64,000 nucleotides of DNA, taken from NCBI RefSeq assembly GCF_022829725.1, contig NZ_JAKSYG010000164.1, positions 48,254 to 112,253 of the forward strand. The letters run 5' to 3'. The DNA comes from Methylobacterium sp. E-005 (GTDB lineage Bacteria > Pseudomonadota > Alphaproteobacteria > Rhizobiales > Beijerinckiaceae). The notes beneath the pieces are model-generated. The model was given only the letters and a program-made list of their open reading frames with translations. It searched no databases and was not told the origin of the DNA. Of the stretch, positions 36,352-45,706 are shown in pieces. The translations under genes were made by a program, and so were the position numbers. Position 1 is the stretch's first letter; the number at the start of each line of letters is the position of its first letter.

Positions 36352-37832
36352 TGAGGCTCGGAACCACGACTCTTCCTTCCCCCCCTGCGGGAGGAGGGGA
36401 TGCGCCCGCGCCGTGCGCGATCACCCTGCGCCCGGGTGCCGATCTCGACGGCTTCCGCAGCGCCGCCCGGAGCCTTGTCGCGCAGCGCGTCCCGCCCGAG
36501 GCGGTGACGTGGTCGATCACAGATTCCCCTGGCCTATTCGGTAGCGATGCCGAAGCCACTCAAGCCGCGCCGCTCGCTCTCCCCAAACCCGTCGCCGCGC
36601 TGATCCCGCAGGTGATCCCCCACCGCGACCCGGAGCGCTACGGCCTGCTCTACGCCCTGATCTGGCGCGTCTGCCACGGCGAGCGGCACTTGATGGAGGT
36701 CGGCAGCGATCCACTGGTTCATCGCCTCCACCGGATGGCGAAGGCGATCGGGCGCGATCTGCACAAGATGCACGCCTTCCTGCGCTTCCGCCGGGCCGAA
36801 AACAGCGGCGGCGAGCACTTCGTCGCGTGGTTCGAGCCCGACCACCATATCCTTGAGGCGGCGGCCCCGTTCTTCGTCAACCGCTTCCGCGGGATGCGCT
36901 GGTCGATCCTGACGCCGGAGGGCTCGGCCCACTGGGACACCGAGACTCTGACCCTCGGACCTCCGGGCGACCGCGGAAAACTCCCCGAGGGCGACGGGTT
37001 CGAGGCCGGCTGGCAGACCTATTACGAGAGCACGTTCAACCCGGCCCGCACCAACCTGAAGGCCATGCGGGCCGAGATGCCGAAAAAATACTGGCACAAC
37101 ATGCCCGAGACCGCCGCGATCCCCGCCCTGGTCCGGGCGGCGGCCGGGCGCACCGAAGCGATGATCGAGAGGGAGCCGATCTTGCCCACACGCCGCGAAC
37201 CCGCCCGCGCCGTCGCCGCGATGGCCGACCAGGATCCCAAGACCCTCGACGCGCTGAACGCCATCATCCGCAGGACCGAGCCGCTGGTCCCGGGCGCCAC
37301 CCAGGCCGTGCTGGGCGAAGGGCCGGTCGGCGCCACCATCGCCTTCGTGGGCGAGCAACCGGGCGACCAGGAGGACCGGCAGGGCCGGCCCTTCGTCGGA
37401 CCCGCCGGACAGCTCCTCTCCCGCGCCATGGCGGAAGCCGGGATCGACCGGGGGGCGAGCTACCTCACGAATGCGGTCAAACATTTCAAATTCGAGGAGC
37501 GCGGCAAGCGCCGCATCCACCAGAAGCCGACGGCCGGCGAGGTCAGCCATTACCGCTGGTGGCTCGATCGGGAACTGGAATTCGTCGCCCCCAAGCTCGT
37601 GGTGGCGCTCGGCGCGACCGCCGTGCTGGCGCTGACCGGCAAGGCGGTGCCGATCACCCGGGCGCGCGGCCCGTTCCGGTTCGAGCGGCACGACAACCGC
37701 TTTCAGGGCTTCATCACGGTCCACCCCTCCTATCTGCTGCGCTTGCCCGACGAGGCGAAGGCGGAGGCCTACGCGGCCTTCGTGGACGACCTGCGCCGGG
37801 TGGAGGCGCTCGGGCAAGAGCTCGCGGCGTGA
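36351..37832 (+). CDS. udgX: DUF4130 (TIGR03915)-UdgX fusion, uracil-DNA binding/repair protein
   Basis: A 493-residue fusion. Residues 15-270 match the DUF4130/TIGR03915 type linked to radical SAM partners (LLYALIWRVCHGERHLMEVG; RAENSGGEHFVAWFEPDHHI). Residues about 290-490 are a UdgX-type uracil-DNA glycosylase: motif A GEQPGDQED at 334-342, and the UdgX-specific loop KRRIHQK with His390, the residue that in Mycobacterium UdgX becomes covalently joined to the excised site. A C-terminal HPSYLLRL is also present. It overlaps the radical SAM gene by 1 base. Full set of UdgX residues is intact. Confidence 0.9.
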   Translation: MRLGTTTLPSPPAGGGDAPAPCAITLRPGADLDGFRSAARSLVAQRVPPEAVTWSITDSPGLFGSDAEATQAAPLALPKPVAALIPQVIPHRDPERYGLLYALIWRVCHGERHLMEVGSDPLVHRLHRMAKAIGRDLHKMHAFLRFRRAENSGGEHFVAWFEPDHHILEAAAPFFVNRFRGMRWSILTPEGSAHWDTETLTLGPPGDRGKLPEGDGFEAGWQTYYESTFNPARTNLKAMRAEMPKKYWHNMPETAAIPALVRAAAGRTEAMIEREPILPTRREPARAVAAMADQDPKTLDALNAIIRRTEPLVPGATQAVLGEGPVGATIAFVGEQPGDQEDRQGRPFVGPAGQLLSRAMAEAGIDRGASYLTNAVKHFKFEERGKRRIHQKPTAGEVSHYRWWLDRELEFVAPKLVVALGATAVLALTGKAVPITRARGPFRFERHDNRFQGFITVHPSYLLRLPDEAKAEAYAAFVDDLRRVEALGQELAA

Positions 37833-37891
37833 TCCTCTCCGCCTCGCGTTCTGTTATGCTGGCGGGCGCCGATTCTCCGAGTTCTGCCACC

Positions 37892-38188
37892 ATGGACAAG
37901 CTCGCCGCCCTCGATATCCTGCGTGCCAACGAGCCGGAACTGCGCCGCCGCGGGGTCCTGCACGCGGCCCTGTTCGGTTCGGTCGCTCGCGGCGAGGCGG
38001 GGACGGAGAGCGACCTCGACGTGATGATCGAGATCGACGCGCCCGTCGTCGGCGGTGTCTATGGCTATGTCGGGCTGTGCCACTTCATCGATGACCTGTT
38101 TCCGATCCGGGTCGACGTTGCGAATCGGGCGACGCTGAAGGCGCGGGTCCGCACGCACGCAGAGCGCGATGCCGTTTTCGCCTTCTGA
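37892..38188 (+). CDS. mntA: MntA-type nucleotidyltransferase antitoxin
   Basis: A 98-residue minimal nucleotidyltransferase. The catalytic motif is GSVARGEAGTESDLDVMIE, with G29-S30 and D41/D43. In the characterised HepT/MntA modules, MntA transfers AMP groups to a tyrosine of the HepT toxin and silences it. Its stop lies 20 bp inside the next gene, which encodes a HepT-like protein, so the two are translated together. It sits 59 bp after the udgX fusion on the same strand. Confidence 0.85.
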   Translation: MDKLAALDILRANEPELRRRGVLHAALFGSVARGEAGTESDLDVMIEIDAPVVGGVYGYVGLCHFIDDLFPIRVDVANRATLKARVRTHAERDAVFAF

Positions 38189-38528
38189 GCGCGAGCGGAC
38201 CGCCTGCGCAGACATCATCGCCAACGCGGATCGCGCCACTCGCTTCGTGGCCGGATTCACGCTTGAGACCTTCGAGGCGGACGAGCGCACGCATTTCGCA
38301 GTCGTCCGCTGCCTGGAGATCGTTTCGGAGGCGAGCCGCCGGTTGAGCGCCGAGACCAAGGCCCGGCATCCGGGCCTGCCGTGGCGACAGATCGCGGATG
38401 CGGGCAACGTCTATCGCCACAGCTACGATCGCGTGACGCTGGACATCGTCTGGCTCACCGTCCACCACGAGTTGCCCGTTCTCGTCGCGGCCTGCCGCGC
38501 CGAGCTGGACCGCGCGCCCGATTCCTGA
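38169..38528 (+). CDS. hepT: HepT-like (DUF86) ribonuclease toxin
   Basis: A 119-residue helical protein of the HEPN/DUF86 group, the toxin partner of MntA. The active-site region reads GNVYRHSYD at 79-87, with His84 and Tyr86 in the expected places for the catalytic His and the AMP-accepting Tyr. The Arg of the usual RX4HXY motif is replaced by Gly79, while an Arg sits at 83; a GN-x-x-RH-x-Y form is found in a sub-group of DUF86 proteins. Upstream it overlaps mntA; 24 bp downstream starts polA. Whether it is an active RNase is uncertain. Confidence 0.82.
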   Translation: MPFSPSERERTACADIIANADRATRFVAGFTLETFEADERTHFAVVRCLEIVSEASRRLSAETKARHPGLPWRQIADAGNVYRHSYDRVTLDIVWLTVHHELPVLVAACRAELDRAPDS

Positions 38529-38552
38529 TCGCCCCCGAGCCGCCCGAGCCCC

Positions 38553-41500
38553 ATGACCGACGCGAAGCCCGACGCGAGCCCCGAGACCAAACCCGTCGGC
38601 CCCGGCGATCAGGTGATCCTGGTCGACGGCTCGTCGTTCATCTTCCGGGCTTATTTCCAGTCGATCAACCAGGACCAGAAGTACAATTCGCGTCCCTCCG
38701 ACGGGCTGCCCACCGGCGCCGTGCGGCTGTTCTGCACCAAGATCGCGCAGTTCCTGCAGGATGGCGCCGCCGGCACGATGCCGAGCCATCTGGGCATCGT
38801 CTTCGACAAGTCCGAGGGCTCGTTCCGCAAGGAGATGTTCCCGGACTACAAGGGCCACCGCCCGGACGCGCCGGACGACCTCAAGCGCCAGATGCCGCTG
38901 ATGCGCGACGCGGTGCGCGCCTTCGGCCTGCACGCCGTTGAGCTGCAGCGCTACGAGGCCGACGACCTGATCGCCACCTACACCCGCCAGGCCGAGGCGC
39001 GGGGCGCGGGTGTCATCATCGTCTCCTCCGACAAGGATCTGATGCAGCTCGTGGGGCCGCAGGTGCGGTTCTACGATTTCGAATCCGGCGCCAAGGGCAA
39101 GCCCGGCTATCGGCCGGAGCGCAACCTCGATGTCGAGGCGATCATCGCCAAGTGGGAGGGCCTGCAGCCCAACCAGATCGGCGACGCGCTGGCGCTGATC
39201 GGCGACACCTCCGACAACGTGCCCGGCGTCCCTGGCATCGGGTTGAAGACCGCCGCAGCCCTGATCAAGGAATTCGGCAGCCTCGACGCGCTGCTGGAGC
39301 GGGCCAGCGAGATCAAGCAGCCCAAGCGCCGGGAAACCCTGCTCGCCAGCATCGATCAGGCGCGGCTCTCGCGAAAGCTCGTGGCGCTGATGGAGGACGT
39401 GCCGGTCCCGGTGCCGCTGGACGAGCTCGGCGTGCCCAAGCCCGACCCGGAGAAGCTCGTCGGCTTCCTGAAGGCGATGGAGTTCAACACCCTGACCCGC
39501 CGCATCGCCCAGATGCTGCACGTCGATCCCGAGGCGGTGAAGCCCGATCCGCGGCTCCTGCCCGGCGCCCGGCCGCATGGCGATAGCAACGGCGCAGGGG
39601 GCAGCGACGCGGTGCCGTTCTTCGGCGATTCCGTGCCGCCGGACCCCGAGACCGCGGCGGCGGGCGCCGAGCGCCCACCGGGGGCCGCCCCGCCGGAGGG
39701 CGGCGAGATCGATCCCTTCGCGGATCTCGACCTGCCGGACGCCCCCGCCAAGCCCCGGGCGCCCGTCGAGGCGACGCCGGGCAATGTCGTGGCGGCACGC
39801 GCCGCTGAGGCGGTGGCGCCGTTCGATACCGCCGCCTACGAGACCGTCGCGAGCCTGGAGCAGCTCGACGCCTGGATCGCGGAAAGCCAGGAAGCCGGGG
39901 TGATCGCGGTCGACACCGAGACCGACGCCCTCGATGCCCACAAGGCCGGCCTCGTCGGCGTCTCGCTGGCGGTGGCGACCGGCCGGGCCTGCTACATCCC
40001 GCTCGCCCACATCCAGGCCGTGAAGGTGCAGGCCGACGCCACCGACCTGTTCGGTGAGGGCGCTGCGGCCTCCGACGTGGCCGAACCGGTGCCCGGCCAG
40101 ATCCCCCTGAAGGAGGCCATCGCCCGGTTGAAGCCGCTCCTGGAGAACCCGGGCGTTCTGAAGGTCGGCCAGAACCTGAAATACGATTGGGTCGTGCTCG
40201 CCCGCTACGGCATCGAGATCGCGCCCTTCGACGACACGATGCTGATCTCCTACGTGCTCGACGCCGGCAAGGGCGGCCACGGCATGGACGAGCTGGCCCG
40301 TCGCCATCTCGGCCACCAGCCGATCACGTTCTCCGATGTGGCCGGCACCGGCCGCAACAAGGTCACGTTTGACCGCGTCGCCATCGATAAGGCCACCGCC
40401 TACGCCGCTGAGGACGCGGACGTCACTTTGCGCCTGTGGCGGATGATGAAGCCGCGCCTCGTGGCCGAGCACCGGGTCGCGGTCTACGAGACCCTGGAGC
40501 GGCCCCTGCTGCCGGTGATCGCCCGGATGGAGCAGCGGGGCATCCGGGTCGACCGGGAGATGCTGAGCCGGCTCTCGGGCGACTTCTCGCAGATCCTCGT
40601 CCGCCTTGAGGAGGAGATCCAGGAGGATGCCGGCGAGAAGTTCTCGGTCGGCTCGCCGAAGCAGATCGGCGATATCCTGTTCGGGAAGATGGGCTTGCCG
40701 GGGGCCAAGAAGACGCCCTCCGGCCAATGGGCGACGCCGGCCACGTTGCTGGAGGAACTGGCCCAGGCGGGGCACGAACTCCCGAAAAAGATCCTGGAAT
40801 ACCGCCAGCTCTCGAAGCTGAAATCCACCTACACGGATTCGCTCCAGACCCATGCGGATCGCGAGACGGCGCGAGTCCACACCTCGTTCTCCCTGGCGGC
40901 GACCACCACCGGGCGGCTGTCCTCGTCCGAGCCGAACCTGCAAAACATCCCGATCCGCACCGAGGAGGGCCGGCGCATCCGCCGCGCCTTCGTGGCGGCG
41001 CCCGGCAACCGGCTGATCTCAGCTGACTATTCTCAGATCGAGCTGCGGCTGCTCGCCCACATGGCTGACATCCCGGAGCTGCGGAAGGCGTTCGCGGATG
41101 GGATCGACATCCATGCGGCCACGGCCTCCGCAATGTTCGGCGTGCCGCTCAAGGAGATGACGCCGGATCTCCGGCGCCGGGCCAAGACCATCAATTTCGG
41201 CATCATCTACGGCATCTCGGCCTTCGGGCTGGCCGACCGGCTCGGAATCGGGCGCGAGGAGGCCTCGGCGTTCATCAAGCAGTATTTCGAGCAGTTCCCG
41301 GGGATCCGCGATTACATCGACACCACCAAGCGCAGCTGCCGCGACAAGGGCTACGTCACCACCCTGTTCGGCCGGGTCTGCCACTATCCGCAGATCCGCT
41401 CCAACAACCCGTCCGAGCGTGCCAGCGTCGAGCGGCAGGCGATCAACGCGCCGATCCAGGGCTCGGCCGCCGACATCATCCGCCGGGCCATGACCCGGAT

Positions 41501-41711
41501 GGAGGCGGCGCTGGCGGCTAAGAAGCTCAAGGCGCAGATGCTGCTGCAGGTCCACGATGAGCTGGTGTTCGAGGTCTCCGAGGACGAGGTGGATGCGGCG
41601 ATTCCGGTTATCGCCGGGGTGATGGAGCAGGCGCCGGCGCCGGCTCTTACACTCCGCGTGCCGCTGGTCGTGGAGGCCAAGGCGGCCGGGAACTGGCAGG
41701 AGGCGCATTGA
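38553..41711 (+). CDS. polA: DNA polymerase I
   Basis: A 1052-residue polymerase, longer than E. coli PolA (928) because of an acidic Pro-rich linker at about 340-415. The 5'-3' exonuclease domain spans 1-320 (GIVFDKSEGSFRKEMFPDYKG; ALIGDTSDNVPGVPGIG). The 3'-5' exonuclease domain keeps its DTETDALD metal-binding residues. The polymerase domain at about 650-1052 has motif A ISADYSQIELRLLAHM, motif B RRAKTINFGIIYG and motif C QVHDELVFEV. All activities look intact. It acts in repair and Okazaki fragment maturation. Confidence 0.97.
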   Translation: MTDAKPDASPETKPVGPGDQVILVDGSSFIFRAYFQSINQDQKYNSRPSDGLPTGAVRLFCTKIAQFLQDGAAGTMPSHLGIVFDKSEGSFRKEMFPDYKGHRPDAPDDLKRQMPLMRDAVRAFGLHAVELQRYEADDLIATYTRQAEARGAGVIIVSSDKDLMQLVGPQVRFYDFESGAKGKPGYRPERNLDVEAIIAKWEGLQPNQIGDALALIGDTSDNVPGVPGIGLKTAAALIKEFGSLDALLERASEIKQPKRRETLLASIDQARLSRKLVALMEDVPVPVPLDELGVPKPDPEKLVGFLKAMEFNTLTRRIAQMLHVDPEAVKPDPRLLPGARPHGDSNGAGGSDAVPFFGDSVPPDPETAAAGAERPPGAAPPEGGEIDPFADLDLPDAPAKPRAPVEATPGNVVAARAAEAVAPFDTAAYETVASLEQLDAWIAESQEAGVIAVDTETDALDAHKAGLVGVSLAVATGRACYIPLAHIQAVKVQADATDLFGEGAAASDVAEPVPGQIPLKEAIARLKPLLENPGVLKVGQNLKYDWVVLARYGIEIAPFDDTMLISYVLDAGKGGHGMDELARRHLGHQPITFSDVAGTGRNKVTFDRVAIDKATAYAAEDADVTLRLWRMMKPRLVAEHRVAVYETLERPLLPVIARMEQRGIRVDREMLSRLSGDFSQILVRLEEEIQEDAGEKFSVGSPKQIGDILFGKMGLPGAKKTPSGQWATPATLLEELAQAGHELPKKILEYRQLSKLKSTYTDSLQTHADRETARVHTSFSLAATTTGRLSSSEPNLQNIPIRTEEGRRIRRAFVAAPGNRLISADYSQIELRLLAHMADIPELRKAFADGIDIHAATASAMFGVPLKEMTPDLRRRAKTINFGIIYGISAFGLADRLGIGREEASAFIKQYFEQFPGIRDYIDTTKRSCRDKGYVTTLFGRVCHYPQIRSNNPSERASVERQAINAPIQGSAADIIRRAMTRMEAALAAKKLKAQMLLQVHDELVFEVSEDEVDAAIPVIAGVMEQAPAPALTLRVPLVVEAKAAGNWQEAH

Positions 41712-41898
41712 GGGCGCGGCAACCGCGAACGATGCATCGCCGGCCTAAATCCGGCACGGACGAAGCCGCACGATGCCGGATGTCCAATCCATCACCCTCA
41801 TCCTGAGGTGCCCGCGTCAGCGGGCCTCGAAGGAGGGCTCCAGGCATCAAAGCGACTTCTGGAGGGCTCCTTCGAGGCCTTCGCTGCGCTGCGGCACC
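41712..41898. other. Gap between polA and grpB-like gene, mostly palindromic repeat
   Basis: The 187-bp interval between convergent genes consists of a short polA trailer and the 116-bp palindromic element that starts at 41795. No coding frame is supported. Confidence 0.5.
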
Positions 41899-41910
41899 TC
41901 AGGATGAGGG
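41795..41910. repeat. 116-bp palindromic element, copy 1
   Basis: The element opens with CCCTCATCCTGAGGTGC and closes with its exact reverse complement (41894-41910). Inner arms around GCGGGCCTCGAAGGAGG and CTCCTTCGAGGCC also pair. A second copy of identical length lies at 57369-57484. Such intergenic palindromes are widespread in Rhizobiales. The right arm enters the neighbouring minus-strand gene and provides its last codons and stop. Confidence 0.8.
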
Positions 41911-42453
41911 CGCGGATTGGATCGAGGTTAAACCGCTTTGTCCTCGCGAACGGAGCGAGCGTTCCCTCAGAACACCGGCAATGAACGCATCCTTGGCCGG
42001 TCGATAGAGCGCCATCGGCCAGTCCTGATGCGCCCGCTTGAGCGCGTTGTAGCGCTCCACGAGCGCGGGATCAGACCGTAAAGCGTCCGCAAAGTGATGA
42101 AACACGTCGAGGGTGCCCCCTTTGACGGTCAATTGCACACCGAGATGCGGGGTCCGGCTTGCATCGGCGAAGGCCGAAAACGCATCGGTTCGGATCGACC
42201 CTACGTTTCGGGCGAAGAGCCGTGCGAGCCGTTCATCGGCTGCGGCAAAGTCGGCGCGCGCGACGCGCACCACCATGTCGAGATCGCCCTTGGTCAGGCA
42301 GCCGGGTATGGCAGTCGCCCCAACGTGTCGGATCTCCGCCGACATGGGAAGTTGCGGGTGCAACTGGTCGGTGACCGTCTGGAACAGGCGTTCGGCCGCG
42401 GCACGCGCTGCGTCGCAGTCGGCTGCGAGGCGAAAAAATGAATCGTCCGTCAT
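41899..42453 (-). CDS. GrpB-family nucleotidyltransferase-like protein
   Basis: A 184-residue protein of the GrpB/UPF0157 group, members of the nucleotidyltransferase superfamily. Signatures are IRHVGATAIPGCLTKGDLDM, with the acidic pair after the glycine-rich segment, and the C-terminal VERYNALKRAHQDW then YRPAKDAFI. The last four codons and the TGA lie inside the palindromic repeat, so the natural C-terminus has probably been altered by the repeat's insertion. It is convergent with polA and divergent from the hybrid kinase. The biological role of the family is poorly known. Confidence 0.8.
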   Translation of the reverse strand: MTDDSFFRLAADCDAARAAAERLFQTVTDQLHPQLPMSAEIRHVGATAIPGCLTKGDLDMVVRVARADFAAADERLARLFARNVGSIRTDAFSAFADASRTPHLGVQLTVKGGTLDVFHHFADALRSDPALVERYNALKRAHQDWPMALYRPAKDAFIAGVLRERSLRSRGQSGLTSIQSAPSS

Positions 42454-42568
42454 GGGGTCCGCCTGCGACCTTCCACGATTGACCCTCTTCAAGCGTCCTT
42501 AAGTTGCAGATCGATAGCGTCGTCTTGGAGATGCCGCCAAAGCCGGTCATACGCCGTACGCCCATGAC

Positions 42569-44674
42569 GTGTCCCGTTCCCACCCCGTGACCGACCCACT
42601 CGCCTTCCTCGCCGGCGGCGGCGAAGCCGCGCGCATGATCCGCGCGCGCGACTGGACCGGCCACCCCCTCGGCCCCCCGGAAACCTGGCCGGCCGACTTC
42701 CGCGCGGCACTCTCCCTCGTGCTCAACTCGCCGGAATCGATGATCCTGGCCTGGGGGGCCGATCTCCACTTCTTCTTCAACGACACCTACTTCCCGCTGC
42801 TGGGGCCGCGGCTGCCCTGGGCCATGGGGGCGCGTTTCGATGAAGTCTGGGCGGATGCCTGGGATCAGGCCAAGCCGATCATCGACGCCGCCCAGGCGGG
42901 CCGGCCGGAGCGTTTCGTCGACCTGCCCTGGCAGCTCGACACCGACCGGGGCGCCCGGGACACGTGGTGGACCTTCTCGTACTCGCGCGTCCTCGATGCC
43001 ACGGGCGCGGTCGCCGGGCTGTTCATCCTCACCAATGAGACCACCGGCCGGGTTCTAGCGGATTCCGCCCTGGTCGAGAGCCGCGCCCAGCTCGAATCCG
43101 CGCTCACGGAACTCGGCAGCCTCAACGCCACCCTGGCCCATCAGGTCGCGGAGCGGACCGCCGACCGCAACGCCCTGTGGACGCTCTCCACCGACATGAT
43201 GCTGCGCAGCCTGTTCGACGGGACCATCACCGCGGTGAACCCGGCCTGGACCGAGGTGCTGGGCTGGCAGGCGGACGAACTCGTCGGCACCAACCTGATG
43301 AACCTCATCCACCCGGACGATGTGGAGCGCACGATCGAGGGGGGCGGGCGCCTTGCGGCCGGCGAGCGTCTGACGCGCTTCGACAACCGCTACCGCCACC
43401 GGGACGGCGGCCACCGCTGGATCAGCTGGGCGGCCCGGCCCGGCGATGGGGTGATCAACGCGGTCGGGCGCGACTTCACCGCCGAGCGCGAGCGCGCCGA
43501 CGCCCTGGCGGCCGCCGAGGAGGCCCTGCGGCAGTCGCAGAAGATGGAGGCGGTGGGCCAGCTCACCGGCGGCCTCGCCCACGACTTCAACAACCTGCTG
43601 GCCGGCATCTCCGGCTCGCTGGAGCTGATCCAGACCCGGCTCAGCCAGGGCCGGATGATGGATGTCGATCGCTACATCAACGCCGCCCAGGGCGCGGCCC
43701 GGCGTGCTGCCGCCTTGACGCACCGGCTGCTCGCCTTCTCACGCCGGCAGACGCTGGATCCCAAGCCCACCGACGTGAACCGGCTGGTCGCCGGCATGGA
43801 GGAACTGATCCGGCGCACCGTGGGGCCTTCCATCGCGGTGGAGGTGGCGGGCGAGCCCGGCCTGTGGCCGGCCCTGGTCGATCCGCCGCAGCTCGAGAAC
43901 GCGCTGCTCAACCTGTGCATCAACGCCCGGGACGCGATGCCGGAGGGGGGCCGGATCGCCATCCGGACCGCCAACGCGCGGCTCGACACGGAAGCCGCCC
44001 AGCGCCACGACATGCCGCCGGGGCCGTATCTCTCGCTCTGCGTCACCGATACCGGCACCGGGATGCCGCCGGAGGTCGTGGCGCGGGTGTTCGAGCCGTT
44101 CTTCACCACCAGGCCCCTGGGGCAGGGCACGGGCCTCGGCCTGTCGATGATCTACGGCTTCGCCCAGCAATCCGGCGGGCAGGTGCGGATCGACTCGGAG
44201 GTCGGCCGGGGCACGACGGTGTGCCTCTACCTGCCCCGCCACGGCGGCGCGGTGCCGGACGAGGATCCCCTTGCGACGCTCGGCGCGCCGCCCCGGGCCG
44301 CCCCGGGGGAGACCGTGCTGGTCGTCGATGACGAGCCGACGGTCCGGATGCTGGTGACGGAGGTTCTGGAGGATCTCGGCTACACCGCGATCGAGGCCGC
44401 CGACGGCGTCGCCGGGCTCAAGGTGCTGCAATCCGACGTGCGGATCGATCTGCTGGTAACCGATGTCGGGCTGCCCGGCGGGATGAACGGGCGCCAGATG
44501 GCCGAGGCGGGCCGCGAGAAGCGTCCGGGGCTCAAGGTGCTGTTCATCACCGGCTACGCGGAGGCGACGGTGCTGGGCCACGGCCAGCTCGCCCCCGGCA
44601 TGCAGGTGATCACCAAGCCGTTCGTGGTCGAGGTGCTGGGCGCGCGCATCCGGGAGATGATCGGGACGGCTTGA
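42569..44674 (+). CDS. Soluble PAS hybrid histidine kinase with C-terminal receiver
   Basis: A 701-residue cytoplasmic kinase with no membrane segment. Two PAS-like regions come first (about 10-150 with PETWPADFRAALSLVLNSPE; about 200-305 with GTITAVNPAWTEVLGWQADE). HisKA follows with the phosphoacceptor H338 in GGLAHDFNNLL, then HATPase_c (NLCINARDAMPEGG; GTGLGLSMIYGF). A receiver domain ends the protein with Asp632 in LLVTDVGLPGG. The GTG at 42569 lacks a good ribosome-binding site; a GTG at 42587 is possible. The signal and partner regulator are unknown. Confidence 0.9.
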   Translation: MSRSHPVTDPLAFLAGGGEAARMIRARDWTGHPLGPPETWPADFRAALSLVLNSPESMILAWGADLHFFFNDTYFPLLGPRLPWAMGARFDEVWADAWDQAKPIIDAAQAGRPERFVDLPWQLDTDRGARDTWWTFSYSRVLDATGAVAGLFILTNETTGRVLADSALVESRAQLESALTELGSLNATLAHQVAERTADRNALWTLSTDMMLRSLFDGTITAVNPAWTEVLGWQADELVGTNLMNLIHPDDVERTIEGGGRLAAGERLTRFDNRYRHRDGGHRWISWAARPGDGVINAVGRDFTAERERADALAAAEEALRQSQKMEAVGQLTGGLAHDFNNLLAGISGSLELIQTRLSQGRMMDVDRYINAAQGAARRAAALTHRLLAFSRRQTLDPKPTDVNRLVAGMEELIRRTVGPSIAVEVAGEPGLWPALVDPPQLENALLNLCINARDAMPEGGRIAIRTANARLDTEAAQRHDMPPGPYLSLCVTDTGTGMPPEVVARVFEPFFTTRPLGQGTGLGLSMIYGFAQQSGGQVRIDSEVGRGTTVCLYLPRHGGAVPDEDPLATLGAPPRAAPGETVLVVDDEPTVRMLVTEVLEDLGYTAIEAADGVAGLKVLQSDVRIDLLVTDVGLPGGMNGRQMAEAGREKRPGLKVLFITGYAEATVLGHGQLAPGMQVITKPFVVEVLGARIREMIGTA

Positions 44675-44730
44675 CCGCGCGGCCGGCAGGGTTCTGAACG
44701 GGACCAACCACAACGGGAGGACGAGACGCC

Positions 44731-45702
44731 ATGAAGGCGCTGCTGTGCACGCGGCTCGACGGGCCGGACCATCTCGAAATCGTCGAGCGGCCCGATCCGG
44801 TCCCCGGGCCGGGACAGGCCCTGGTTCGGATGCGGCTGGCGGCGCTGAATTTCTTCGACACGCTGATCGTGGCCGGCCGCTATCAGGTGAAGCCGCCGCT
44901 GCCGTTCTCGCCGGGGGGCGAGGGTGTCGGCGTGGTCGAGGCGCTCGGGGAGGGGGCTTCGGGCGTCGCGGTGGGCGACCGGGTGATCGTCCATGCGGGG
45001 CACGGCTGCTGCGCCGAGCGGATCGCCATCGACGCGCGGCGTCTCACGCCGGTGCCGGACGCGGTGCCGGACGAGCAGGCGGCCGGACTCACCATCACGT
45101 ACGGCACCTCGCTCCACGCGCTGGCCAACCGGGCGCGGATCCAGCCCGGCGAATGGCTCGCGGTGCTGGGCGCCTCCGGGGGCGTCGGGCTCGCCGCCGT
45201 GGAACTCGGCCGGCTGATGGGCGCCCGGGTGATCGCCTGCGCGTCGTCCGAGGAGAAGCTCGCGGTGGCGCGGGCCCACGGGGCCGAGGCGGGGCTCGTG
45301 TACGATCCCGCGACCCTGAAGGATGAACTGCGCCGGATCTCCGGAGGCGGCGTGGACGTGGTCTACGACGCGGTCGGCGACGCCTATGCGGAGCCGGCCC
45401 TGCGGGCGCTCGGCTGGCGCGGGCGCTACCTCGTGATCGGCTTCGCCGCGGGGGACATTCCGCGGTTGCCGCTGAACCTGATCCTGCTCAAGGAACTCGA
45501 CGTACAGGGCGTCCACTGGGGCGCCTTCCTGGAACGCGAGCCGGAGGCGCACCGGGCCGACCAGCGCCGGCTCCTCGACTGGGTGGCCGAGGGCAAGCTC
45601 ACCGCGCAGGTGCACGGGACCTACCCCCTGGCCGAGTTTCCGGAGGCCTTCGGCCTGCTGACCCGCCGGGCGGCGGTGGGCAAGGTGCTGCTGCGGCCCT
45701 GA
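44731..45702 (+). CDS. NADPH:quinone oxidoreductase family protein (MDR superfamily)
   Basis: A 323-residue medium-chain dehydrogenase/reductase without catalytic zinc. The N-terminal GroES-like domain has RLAALNFFDTLIVAGRYQ and FSPGGEGVGVVEALG. The Rossmann domain holds LGASGGVGLAAVELG and reads through DAVGDAYAEPALRALG. Such enzymes reduce quinones or enones with NADPH. GGAGG precedes the ATG. It ends 4 bp from the convergent adenosine kinase-like gene. Confidence 0.88.
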   Translation: MKALLCTRLDGPDHLEIVERPDPVPGPGQALVRMRLAALNFFDTLIVAGRYQVKPPLPFSPGGEGVGVVEALGEGASGVAVGDRVIVHAGHGCCAERIAIDARRLTPVPDAVPDEQAAGLTITYGTSLHALANRARIQPGEWLAVLGASGGVGLAAVELGRLMGARVIACASSEEKLAVARAHGAEAGLVYDPATLKDELRRISGGGVDVVYDAVGDAYAEPALRALGWRGRYLVIGFAAGDIPRLPLNLILLKELDVQGVHWGAFLEREPEAHRADQRRLLDWVAEGKLTAQVHGTYPLAEFPEAFGLLTRRAAVGKVLLRP

Positions 45703-45706
45703 CGCC

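Noticed and set aside
38085..40943. 952-residue frame antisense to polA
   Set aside because: It is a GC-bias shadow: low-complexity composition, no domain, and it opposes the fully conserved polymerase frame.
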